Assembly: GCA_025997715.1 (NCBI GenBank)
Contig: BNUY01000039.1
Location: 1 to 20,288 of the forward strand
Reading direction: 5' to 3'
DNA: 20,288 bases
Source: Spirochaetia bacterium
Lineage (GTDB): Bacteria > Spirochaetota > Spirochaetia > Treponematales > Breznakiellaceae
Translations under genes and position numbers: made by a program
The notes under the pieces: generated by a model
What the model was told of the DNA's origin: nothing
Seen by the model: the letters and a program-made list of their open reading frames with translations, nothing else
The model's database searches: none
Shown: positions 8,098-14,664 of the stretch, piece by piece
How the letters are laid out: the number at the start of each line of letters is the position of its first letter
Numbering within the stretch: position 1 is the stretch's first letter

Positions 8098-9150
8098 ATG
8101 GGGTTGCGGAACCGGGCTAAAATGCATATCGATTTGAATTCTATGGAAAAATATGTGGGGAATCATTTGAAGTTTTTCATTTCCCTGACCATAGGGCTCA
8201 TCATTTTTGTGGGCGTCATTGCCCTGGCGGTTTTTTTTATGGCCGTCCGGGGGGAAGAGCAGACCATGGTGCCCGATGTACGGGGTATGGAGCTTACCGG
8301 GGCGCTTCTGGAACTCCAGGTGAAGGAACTGTACCCGCGGATTCAACTGCGTCACTCCCAGTCCGCTGCCGACCGCGGTATGATCCTGGAGCAAAGCCCC
8401 GAGGGGGGGACCATCGTCAAGGCGGGCCGGCGGATCAGGCTGGTGGTAAGCCAGGGGGTGGTGATCAACAATGTGGAAAACTATGTGGGCCGCAGGGTTG
8501 ATGAGGTCAGGATGGATCTCCAAACCCTCTTCGCCTCGGCCGCCGTACCCCTTTTATCGTTAAAAGAACCCTTCCTGTACCAGTATTCGCCGGAAGTTCC
8601 GGGGACCATACTGCAGCAGAGACCAGAACCGGGGACCAGCATTTCGGGTCCCACGGTACTGGAATTGGTGGTCAGCCGGGGCTTGGAGAATGAGCTGACC
8701 AGGGTCCCTTCGTTAACCGGGCTTTCTATCAATGCCGCCCTGGCAATCCTCGGGGACGCCGGTGTTCGCTTTACGTTTTCGCAGCGCAGCCCCGGCCGCG
8801 GCGAGCAGCCGGAAACGGTGCTCAGCCAAACCCCGGCGGCGGAAACCCTTGTCGCGGCCAATACGGAGCTTTCCCTGGTGGTAAGTTCCCCGGCGAAACT
8901 TCAAGCGGGCGAGGTCTTTGCGCTTTTCTCCTACACCCTGCCCGCAAACCCCTATCCCCTACCGGTAAGCCTGGAGGCGATACTCCCCACGGGGACCCGT
9001 CAGACTATAATAACCGTGAACCATCCGGGGGGCAAATTCACCGTCCCCTACCGTCTGCCCATCGGTTCCACCCTGATCCTCTCCATGCTGGGCCGTGAGC
9101 TGTACCGGGAAGAAGTTTCGCTTCCGGTATGGGGTTTGGATCAGCGCTAA
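8098..9150 (+). CDS. Membrane-anchored triple PASTA-domain protein
   Basis: Numbering is from an in-frame ATG at 8083. A short basic N-terminus is followed by one membrane segment (about 31-55), then three PASTA-like repeats at about 62-125 (starts VPDVRGMEL, ends RLVVSQG), 128-200 (ends ELVVSRG) and 207-268 (starts VPSLTGLS, ends LSLVVSS), and a beta-rich tail to 355. PASTA modules usually bind peptidoglycan or muropeptides and sit on Ser/Thr kinases or PBPs; no kinase or PBP domain is present here, so this would be a free-standing wall sensor or scaffold. The start at 8098 is preferred because GAGG at 8089-8092 lies 5 bases upstream; the 8083 ATG overlaps the fmt stop and is a possible alternative. 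Linked to def-fmt in one transcript. Confidence 0.82.
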   Translation: MGLRNRAKMHIDLNSMEKYVGNHLKFFISLTIGLIIFVGVIALAVFFMAVRGEEQTMVPDVRGMELTGALLELQVKELYPRIQLRHSQSAADRGMILEQSPEGGTIVKAGRRIRLVVSQGVVINNVENYVGRRVDEVRMDLQTLFASAAVPLLSLKEPFLYQYSPEVPGTILQQRPEPGTSISGPTVLELVVSRGLENELTRVPSLTGLSINAALAILGDAGVRFTFSQRSPGRGEQPETVLSQTPAAETLVAANTELSLVVSSPAKLQAGEVFALFSYTLPANPYPLPVSLEAILPTGTRQTIITVNHPGGKFTVPYRLPIGSTLILSMLGRELYREEVSLPVWGLDQR

Positions 9151-9177
9151 AAAGCCGATAATAAGGGAGGGTGCGAC

Positions 9178-9399
9178 GTGTTTTCCGCGGAACTTAAGGA
9201 ACTGATTGTTCAGGTGCTCACTTCCTGGCAGGTACTGGTTGTTACCATTGGTATCATCCTCTATATCTTTATCGTTTCCTACGTGGCCCAGATCTACCGC
9301 ACCGCCCGTCCCAAGGCGCCCAAAGCCGAAAAACCTAAAAAAGAGAAGAAAGCCGACAAAGTCACCGAGGATACCGGTGAACTGGGGCTGGGGGAATGA
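9178..9399 (+). CDS. Small single-span membrane protein, unknown function
   Basis: Predicted 73-residue protein: a short amphipathic start, one membrane segment at about 15-40 (WQVLVVTIGIILYIFIVSYV), then a Lys/Pro/Ala-rich tail (ARPKAPKAEKPKKEKK) and an acidic end. The GTG start has an excellent AGGGAGG at 9164-9170, 7 bases upstream, and follows the PASTA gene by 27 bases, so it is very likely translated. The layout resembles small partners of envelope complexes, but no family is recognised. Its last 106 bases are antisense to the recQ tail. Confidence 0.65.
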   Translation: MFSAELKELIVQVLTSWQVLVVTIGIILYIFIVSYVAQIYRTARPKAPKAEKPKKEKKADKVTEDTGELGLGE

Positions 9400-11021
9400 G
9401 GTGAACCTTTGGTTAGTGAACCTTCGGTTCTCGGCACCGTAATTTTATTCTTCCACGGGAAATGCCGAATCTTTTTTAACTGCCCGGTGCGGATCAGCCG
9501 CCGGATGGTTCCCTTTACATCCTCCTCGGACCAATGTAATGATTCTGCGCGGGTCAAAACAGGGATAGCCTCCTCCGGCGTATAGGCCCGGCGATTTTTG
9601 CGGAAAAAGCCGAGAACGCTTTCCTCCTCCCGCATCTTGTCCGAGGCCGTATGATCGCAGACATCGCAGCAATCCGATTCAGGCGTATCCCCGCCGCCTT
9701 CATAATTGAGCAAGTGCAGCAAGGCTTCCCGTCGGCAGCCCGCAGTATTCCTGCCGTAGGAGAACAGCGCCTCCAGCCGCAGCTTATCCGCGTCCTTCTG
9801 CGCCCGCTTCAACGCCGGCGCATCATCCGGCCCCCAGAGCAGGATAGCCTGGGAAGTTTTACCGTCCCGTCCCGCCCGTCCCGATTCCTGGAGGTATGCT
9901 TCCACCGATGGCGGGCAGTCCCGGTGTATCACCGTACGGATATCCGCTTTATCGATCCCCATCCCGTAAGCGCATGTGGCCAGTAGTACTGCATCAGGAT
10001 TTTTGAAAAACCATTGCTCAACCTCGGTCTTCTCCTCCCTGCTTAATCCTGCATGGTAGAACCGGATTTCACGGGCCCATGAAAATTCCGCCTCCAATTC
10101 ATTCCGTAAATACCGCGCCAGTTTTTCCGTCCCGTTCCGTGATGAACAAAACACAATCGCCGGCCGCCGATGTTTGATGAGCAGATCCCGCACCGCCAAA
10201 TCCCGGAGTATGCAGCCCCGCGCTGCATACCTAATGTTGCTCCGATCCGGGTTTCCGATGATGCGATGCGCGGCAGCGCCGCCGTCTACACCGCCGAAAA
10301 TATATTTCTGGATGTTGTTTAAGACCGGCGTTGAAGCGGTGGCGGTGAAGGCTGTCACCAGGGGCAGCCCTGTTTTGTCCATAGCAGTATTACTGGCGGC
10401 CCGGATGATTTCCCCAATCCGCAGATAGCTTGGCCGGAAGCTTTCCCCCCATTCGCTCACACAGTGCGCCTCGTCGATCACCACATGAACGATACCGAGC
10501 TTTCCCAGTTTGTCCATTACCTTTGGTGTCAGGAGCACCTCGGGGTTGGCAATGATAAAGCGGATTTCCCTGGTTTCCACCTTTTTCCAGATCGCTTCCC
10601 GTTCCGTTCGGCTCTGACCGCCCCGGAGTATCACCGGGGCAAACCCCCGTTCCTGCAAACGCCGTTCCTGATCCGCCATCAGGGAGAGGATGGGGTAAAT
10701 CACCAGGGTGGGGCCCTCAAAGAGCATGGCGGGAAGCTGGAAACAGAGGGACTTCCCGGCGCCGGTAGGTAGTATTACTATCTGACGGCCCATGGCGGTA
10801 CGGTCGGAGTCATCGGCATGATCCGTGTCGTTGGCGGTTTCGTTAGCATCGCTATCATCATTATGATCCTGCAAGCCCAGAGGCCAACTAACCGGGGCGC
10901 CTGCGGCTTCCGCCGCTTCCAGGATATTCGCCACCACCAGCCGCTGGTAGGGGAACAGGTAGGATAGGCCGAAGAGTTCCTTTACGGCTTGGGTTACGGG
11001 GTCCGGTATTTCAACATTCAC
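9294..11021 (-). CDS. recQ: RecQ-type ATP-dependent DNA helicase
   Basis: 3'-5' DNA helicase of repair and replication restart. In the 575-residue form: motif I LPTGAGKS (84-91), motif II DEAH (183-186), TAFTATAS (223-230), motif VI QESGRAGRDG (378-387), and a zinc cluster of Cys429, Cys451, Cys452 and Cys455. No HRDC domain is evident. An Asp/Asn/Thr-rich insertion (about 51-73, e.g. NDDSDANETANDTDHADDSD) sits just before motif I. The GTG at 11021 is preferred because GGAGG (11034-11030) lies 8 bases upstream; a GTG at 11036 is possible. The last about 35 residues are antisense to the small membrane gene and may be a run-on tail. Family clear; the recQ name is less certain than the activity. 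Confidence 0.88.
   Translation of the reverse strand: MNVEIPDPVTQAVKELFGLSYLFPYQRLVVANILEAAEAAGAPVSWPLGLQDHNDDSDANETANDTDHADDSDRTAMGRQIVILPTGAGKSLCFQLPAMLFEGPTLVIYPILSLMADQERRLQERGFAPVILRGGQSRTEREAIWKKVETREIRFIIANPEVLLTPKVMDKLGKLGIVHVVIDEAHCVSEWGESFRPSYLRIGEIIRAASNTAMDKTGLPLVTAFTATASTPVLNNIQKYIFGGVDGGAAAHRIIGNPDRSNIRYAARGCILRDLAVRDLLIKHRRPAIVFCSSRNGTEKLARYLRNELEAEFSWAREIRFYHAGLSREEKTEVEQWFFKNPDAVLLATCAYGMGIDKADIRTVIHRDCPPSVEAYLQESGRAGRDGKTSQAILLWGPDDAPALKRAQKDADKLRLEALFSYGRNTAGCRREALLHLLNYEGGGDTPESDCCDVCDHTASDKMREEESVLGFFRKNRRAYTPEEAIPVLTRAESLHWSEEDVKGTIRRLIRTGQLKKIRHFPWKNKITVPRTEGSLTKGSPHSPSPSSPVSSVTLSAFFSFLGFSALGALGRAVR
9401..9430. repeat. Two tandem 15-base palindromic units
   Basis: GTGAACCTTTGGTTA (9401-9415) is followed directly by GTGAACCTTCGGTTC (9416-9430), differing at two positions. 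Each unit is itself a small inverted repeat (GAACC-TTC-GGTTC in the second). It starts two bases after the stop of the + strand small membrane gene and lies inside the recQ C-terminal coding region, so it may be a small convergent hairpin region. Confidence 0.5.
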
Positions 11022-11036
11022 TTTTTCCGCCTCCAC

Positions 11037-11218
11037 ACGGTATATGCCGGAAACGGGGAAAATGCTTTAATCATGGGGAAATGCTCGGCAAATTTGGTGG
11101 CCGGCACTCATATACCCCTGGTTCGCGGGGGCATAGATGGTACAGGCGGCTTTGCGTTTACCACCGGCACTTGCCTTGTATGCGTTACGGAGTACCGGTG
11201 TATAGGTACGTAAGTTGT
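11037..11218. other. Gene-poor stretch upstream of recQ
   Basis: About 180 bases between recQ and the palindromic element. A + strand frame at 11073-11213 (47 codons, ATG, no clear Shine-Dalgarno) is open but shows no family I recognise. On the - strand GGTATA-type sequence at 11039-11044 could serve as a recQ -10 box. Nothing else can be supported. Confidence 0.3.
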
Positions 11219-11380
11219 TATATGAGCCAGTTCCAAAATTGAAAAAAAACCACGAAAAATACGAAACACACGAAAAGGAAAAATTAATGTGCTATTCTTA
11301 AAGCTTCTTTATCGGTCTTTTTTCGTGTGTTTCTTGTTTTTTTCGTGGTTGATCTTCTTATTTTGGAACTGGCTCATATA
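11219..11380. repeat. Palindromic intergenic element (MITE-like)
   Basis: A 162-base near-palindrome. The outer arms, 11219-11239 and 11360-11380 (TATATGAGCCAGTTCCAAAA and onward), are perfect 21-base inverted repeats. Inner arms AACCACGAAAAATACG (from 11248) and the mirrored CGTGGTT at 11344-11350, with CACACGAAAA against TTTTCGTGTG, extend the stem. The right end is shared with 1-92. No open frame long enough for a transposase is inside. Size, perfect ends and repetition are like a miniature inverted-repeat element or a large REP/hairpin; T/A bases flank both ends, consistent with but not proving a TA duplication. Confidence 0.75.
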
Positions 11381-11438
11381 TTAAAGAATTACATGCGAAT
11401 CCCCAGGCGTCCGCCGGTATGCCGGGCTTCGTTTTCAT
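11358..11438 (-). CDS. Short ORF or truncated gene start with strong ribosome site
   Basis: On the - strand GGAGGG (11450-11445) stands exactly 6 bases before an ATG at 11438, one of the best initiation signals in the window. The frame encodes 26 residues (begins MKTKPGIPADAWGF) and stops at 11358 inside the palindromic element. It could be a real small protein or leader peptide, or the 5' end of a gene cut off when the element arrived. No family recognised. Confidence 0.3.
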   Translation of the reverse strand: MKTKPGIPADAWGFACNSLIYEPVPK

Positions 11439-11479
11439 AGAGCTCCCTCCCCTGCCTTCTCCTCCGACTCTTTTATAGG

Positions 11480-11485
11480 TATAGT
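11480..11485 (+). promoter_or_regulatory. Candidate -10 box of GH3 gene
   Basis: TATAGT (five of six matches to TATAAT) ends 6 bases before the ATG at 11492. The -35 region 17 bases upstream (TTCTCC, 11457-11462) is weak. No Shine-Dalgarno is present, so a leaderless transcript is possible. Confidence 0.3.
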
Positions 11486-11491
11486 AAACAC

Positions 11492-12628
11492 ATGACCCGC
11501 CTTGCCTTACCCGGTCTGATTTTCCTCCTGCTGATATGCCTTACCCCCTCCGCCGAGGAGACTGATCAAACCAGAGCGCGGGCGGAGCGGATTGCGGTGG
11601 CCATGGATAAAAAACTTTTGGCGGGTCAGGTGCTGCTTACCGGGCTTGACGGCAACGGAACCCTGCCCGACGCCATGCGGTCCATGCTCAGGGATATTTC
11701 CCCCGGCGGGGTCATGCTTTTCAGGATGAACCTCAACATGAGTAAGGATCGCATCCCGGGTTTTCTCAAAACCGTTTCGGATCTGGCGGCGGTACCCGGA
11801 GGAGCAGCTCCGGTGATACCCCCCTTCATGGCGGTGGATCATGAGGGCGGCATTGTCCACCGTTTCGGCGCCGGGGTGGAAAAACTTCCCCCGCCCTTCT
11901 CCTATTGGGAGATGAAAGACGGCAAGGATCGCGCCCTCATGGCCATTGAAGAGGACGCATTCCGTTCCGGCAAGGAAATCCGCGCCCTGGGAATCAGCAT
12001 GAACCTCGCCCCGGTTGCGGAAAGCCTCAACGCTGAAAACGAAGCTTTCCTGGAAGACCGCTCCTATGGGCCGGACGCCGCCTTTGTGGAAGCCGCCGCA
12101 TGCGCTTTTATCCGGGGCATGTCCGCCGCCGGAGTGGCTTGTGTAGTAAAACATTTCCCCGGTAATTCCGGCGCCGACCCCCACAAGACGGCCTCGACGC
12201 TTAGGGATGACCGGAAAAATCTGGAGAAAAAAATCGAGCCCTTTGCGGGGGTTATCTGGAAGGAGCACCCCGCCGGGGTTATGGTTTCCCATGTGATAGT
12301 AAACGCCTGGGACGCCGGGGTAAACGCCAGCCGTTCCCGGGCGGTAGTATCGGTGTGGCTCCGGGAAAACCTTGGCTTCTCCGGCCTGATACTGGGGGAT
12401 GACTTTTCCATGGGGGCCATCAGCGCCGCGGGTCTTTCGGAAGAGGAAGCGGTTGTCGAGGCGTTGAACGCCGGAGTAGATATGGTGATGACCTGGCCCC
12501 GGAGTCTGGGGCGGGTCCACCGGGCCATCCTGCAAGCCCTGGATGACGGACGCCTCACCCGAAAACGGCTTGAAGAAGCGGCGGCACACATTATCTACGA
12601 AAAGATCCGCTGTGGACTTGTGGAGTAA
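11492..12628 (+). CDS. Glycoside hydrolase family 3, exported NagZ-like
   Basis: A 378-residue single-domain GH3 enzyme, probably a beta-N-acetylhexosaminidase acting on wall-derived or chitin-derived sugars. A signal peptide is visible (hydrophobic 5-18, TPSAEE), unlike the cytoplasmic NagZ of Gram-negatives. Key sites: AVDHEGG (114-120), KHFPG (220-224), the Asp229-x-His231 pair in NSGADPHKT that corresponds to the NagZ acid/base dyad, and the nucleophile Asp303 in LILGDDFSMGA. The usual His-Gly after KHFPG is Asn-Ser here. The stop lies one base before the next start, so it is co-translated with the pseudouridine synthase, a partner with no obvious functional link. Confidence 0.85.
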   Translation: MTRLALPGLIFLLLICLTPSAEETDQTRARAERIAVAMDKKLLAGQVLLTGLDGNGTLPDAMRSMLRDISPGGVMLFRMNLNMSKDRIPGFLKTVSDLAAVPGGAAPVIPPFMAVDHEGGIVHRFGAGVEKLPPPFSYWEMKDGKDRALMAIEEDAFRSGKEIRALGISMNLAPVAESLNAENEAFLEDRSYGPDAAFVEAAACAFIRGMSAAGVACVVKHFPGNSGADPHKTASTLRDDRKNLEKKIEPFAGVIWKEHPAGVMVSHVIVNAWDAGVNASRSRAVVSVWLRENLGFSGLILGDDFSMGAISAAGLSEEEAVVEALNAGVDMVMTWPRSLGRVHRAILQALDDGRLTRKRLEEAAAHIIYEKIRCGLVE

Positions 12629-12629
12629 T

Positions 12630-13352
12630 ATGAAACATACGATCGACGAATCAAGAATTATCTATACAAGTGATGACTGTATGGTGATAAACAAAATTAC
12701 GGGAGAAACCGCCGAGGGATCCTTTCCCAAGGGTACCGTCAAAGGAATGGCCGACCTGCCGCAAATCCTTTCGGCACAATTCGGCGGTACCTTTACTGCG
12801 GTTCACCGGCTGGACGTTCCTGTTTCAGGCTGCACCCTCTTCGCCCGCACCCCCGCCGGCCTGTCCTTCCTCAATGCCGCCTTTGCCACCGGCCGGGTAC
12901 AGAAATACTACTGGGCCATCATCGAGATAACGCCCCCAAGCATGAACCTTGAAAAAAGCGGTGAGCTGATCCACTGGCTGGAAACAGATCATCAGCGCAA
13001 TAAAAGTACCGCCTTTTCCGAAGCAGCCGCCGGACGCAAAAAGGCCCTGCTCCGCTACCGGATTATAGGCAAGGGAACCAACTATTTTTTTATGGAAATA
13101 GAACTGGTTACCGGCCGCCACCATCAGATCCGGGCGCAACTGGCCGCACTGGGAATCCACATCAAAGGTGACCTCAAATACGGCGCCCGCCGCAGCGAAA
13201 AAGCCGGGGGCATACGCCTCCACGCCCACTCACTCTGCTTCCCCGAGGAATACATGGACGAGTACGTCACGGTAAAGGCCGCTCCCCCCCTGCGGGACCG
13301 TCTCTGGGAGGACTTTGAAAAAAGCGCCGCGCAATCGTCAGCATTTGAATGA
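12630..13352 (+). CDS. RluA-family RNA pseudouridine synthase
   Basis: Isomerises uridine to pseudouridine in rRNA or tRNA. The 240-residue protein lacks an S4 domain and has the catalytic Asp62 in HRLDVPVSG (the family norm is HRLDxxTSG, so Thr is Val here), and the C-terminal RNA-binding motif GRHHQIRAQLAALGIHIKGD. The start at 12630 is chosen because GGAG (12622-12625) lies 4 bases upstream and it follows the GH3 stop directly; a longer in-frame start at 12543 would lie inside the GH3 gene. Which RNA position it modifies cannot be told. Confidence 0.87.
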   Translation: MKHTIDESRIIYTSDDCMVINKITGETAEGSFPKGTVKGMADLPQILSAQFGGTFTAVHRLDVPVSGCTLFARTPAGLSFLNAAFATGRVQKYYWAIIEITPPSMNLEKSGELIHWLETDHQRNKSTAFSEAAAGRKKALLRYRIIGKGTNYFFMEIELVTGRHHQIRAQLAALGIHIKGDLKYGARRSEKAGGIRLHAHSLCFPEEYMDEYVTVKAAPPLRDRLWEDFEKSAAQSSAFE

Positions 13353-13387
13353 GACCGGAAAACAGGCTATTTACTCCTTCATTCTTC

Positions 13388-13431
13388 CCTCTGTGTCCTC
13401 TTTTTTTCTTTCTTTGTGCTCTCTGTGTTTA
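13388..13431. repeat. CTCTGTG-rich intergenic repeat fragment
   Basis: Contains CCTCTGTGTCCTC (13388-13400), a T-rich stretch and TCTCTGTGTTTA (13420-13431). The last 12 bases occur in reverse complement at 5198-5209 between fabF and fabZ. This resembles the CACAGAG-type intergenic repeats known from many bacterial genomes, in decayed form. The rest of the 150-base gap after the pseudouridine synthase shows only the promoter at its end. Confidence 0.4.
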
Positions 13432-13467
13432 TTCTTCGTCTTAATGCTTATGAGGCGCCACGAACGC

Positions 13468-13496
13468 TTGAATAAACCCCTTTTTCGTGCCATAAT
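13468..13496 (+). promoter_or_regulatory. Candidate promoter of DUF2974 gene (leaderless)
   Basis: TTGAAT at 13468-13473, a 17-base spacer, and CATAAT at 13491-13496 (five of six). The -10 box ends 6 bases before the ATG at 13503 and no Shine-Dalgarno exists, so transcription would start at the ATG. Confidence 0.5.
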
Positions 13497-13502
13497 AACC
13501 AC

Positions 13503-14633
13503 ATGGCTGGAATCTTTGATTATATAGCATGGCGCGGCGATTTAAGCTTTAAGGTTGATCCCTTCAATGCGGTTGATAATATAATTTTTTCGGTTTTTTC
13601 ATATTACCCTTTAGACAGCATTGTGCCCCATGATTTTAAGCAGCCCCCGGTCCTGTTTACCGATGCGATTAAAGCGCTGATTAAACGGGAAAAAACCAAT
13701 CCGGAAATACAGCGCCAGTATATATTTAAAACTGACCAAACGGATTTGCTCAAGGCGCTGCTTGATATGCCGCGTTACAAAAATATCAAACTTGGCGGGT
13801 ATGTTAACAAAATTGATCAAACCAGGGAGATGCAATTTTCGGCATTAACATTTGTGTCATCCGATTGTCCGTCCTATGTTGCGTACCGCGGAACCGACCT
13901 CACCCTTGTCGGCTGGAAAGAAGACTTTAACATGATTTTTACCGAGGCAATCCCCGCACAACTGGAAGCGGCGGCCTACCTTACTGCAATCTCCAATGGT
14001 ATAAAAAAACCCTTTTATGTGGGGGGGCATTCAAAGGGCGGCAACCTGGCGGTTTACGCAGCTTCATTTTGCGGGCCGAAAATTCAAAACCGTATACTGG
14101 CAATCTACAATAATGACGCCCCGGGTTTTAATAAAAAAACAACCGCCGCAAAAGAATACAAGGCTATCGAAAAAAAAATACTCACGTTTATACCGCAGGA
14201 TTCCGTTATCGGTCTTTTGTTTGAGCACCAAAAAAATTATACCGTGGTCCGCAGCGACGAAAATGGCCTTATGCAGCACAATCCTTTTTCGTGGCAGGTT
14301 CTGAAAAATGACCTGGTTCCGGCGCAACAAATTACAAAGCAGAGCACCTTTATCAATAAAACATTGATGCTCTGGCTTGATGGTATGGATTACCAGACAC
14401 GTCAGCAGTTTATCGATTCACTTTACGATATACTGGTGACAACGGAAGTAAAATCAATCCCGGAATTTACCGATAAGTGGCTTAAAAACACCATAACATT
14501 AGTAAAATCCATGACTCACCTGGACAAGGAAACAAAGGATATGCTTTATAAAACGGTTGCCGAACTTCTTGAAATTGCGCGGAACAGATTTTCTCTTTTA
14601 ATAAAAGAAAATCAAGCAAAATATCGTACTTGA
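13503..14633 (+). CDS. DUF2974 / Mbeg1-like alpha/beta hydrolase
   Basis: A 376-residue protein starting MAGIFDYIAWRGDLSF, the usual start of the Mbeg1-like (DUF2974) family. It carries a lipase-type nucleophile elbow, Ser177 in YVGGHSKGGNLAVYAA. Asp205 (YNNDAPGF) and His259 (GLMQHNPF) are well placed to complete a catalytic triad. No signal peptide or membrane segment is seen, so it is probably cytoplasmic. Substrate unknown for the family; esterase or lipase activity is inferred. It is more AT-rich than the flanking GH3 and lysA-like genes. Its stop (14631-14633) lies within the -35 box of the mntP promoter. Confidence 0.85.
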   Translation: MAGIFDYIAWRGDLSFKVDPFNAVDNIIFSVFSYYPLDSIVPHDFKQPPVLFTDAIKALIKREKTNPEIQRQYIFKTDQTDLLKALLDMPRYKNIKLGGYVNKIDQTREMQFSALTFVSSDCPSYVAYRGTDLTLVGWKEDFNMIFTEAIPAQLEAAAYLTAISNGIKKPFYVGGHSKGGNLAVYAASFCGPKIQNRILAIYNNDAPGFNKKTTAAKEYKAIEKKILTFIPQDSVIGLLFEHQKNYTVVRSDENGLMQHNPFSWQVLKNDLVPAQQITKQSTFINKTLMLWLDGMDYQTRQQFIDSLYDILVTTEVKSIPEFTDKWLKNTITLVKSMTHLDKETKDMLYKTVAELLEIARNRFSLLIKENQAKYRT

Positions 14634-14658
14634 CACCCACGTATTTTATATATAGGAT
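14630..14658 (+). promoter_or_regulatory. Candidate promoter of mntP-lysA-dapL
   Basis: A perfect TTGACA at 14630-14635 overlaps the upstream stop codon. After 17 bases comes TAGGAT at 14653-14658, four of six matches, ending 6 bases before the mntP ATG. AGGA within this box (14654-14657) could instead act as ribosome binding site for a read-through transcript. The 31-base gap is too short for a manganese riboswitch of the yybP-ykoY type. Confidence 0.35.
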
Positions 14659-14664
14659 ATTCAA

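Noticed and set aside
11507..12589. Long open frame opposite the GH3 gene
   Set aside because: Mirror of a high-GC coding region with no recognisable protein features.
12543..12629. 29-residue extension of the pseudouridine synthase into the GH3 gene
   Set aside because: Composition is that of a shifted reading of GH3; the ATG at 12630 directly follows the GH3 stop and has GGAG.
13459..13489. CACGAA / TTCGTG pair before the DUF2974 gene as an operator
   Set aside because: Six-base arms with a 19-base spacer are common by chance and this overlaps the promoter without a clear pattern.
14634..14664. Manganese riboswitch (yybP-ykoY) upstream of mntP
   Set aside because: Only 31 bases lie between the genes, too few for the aptamer.
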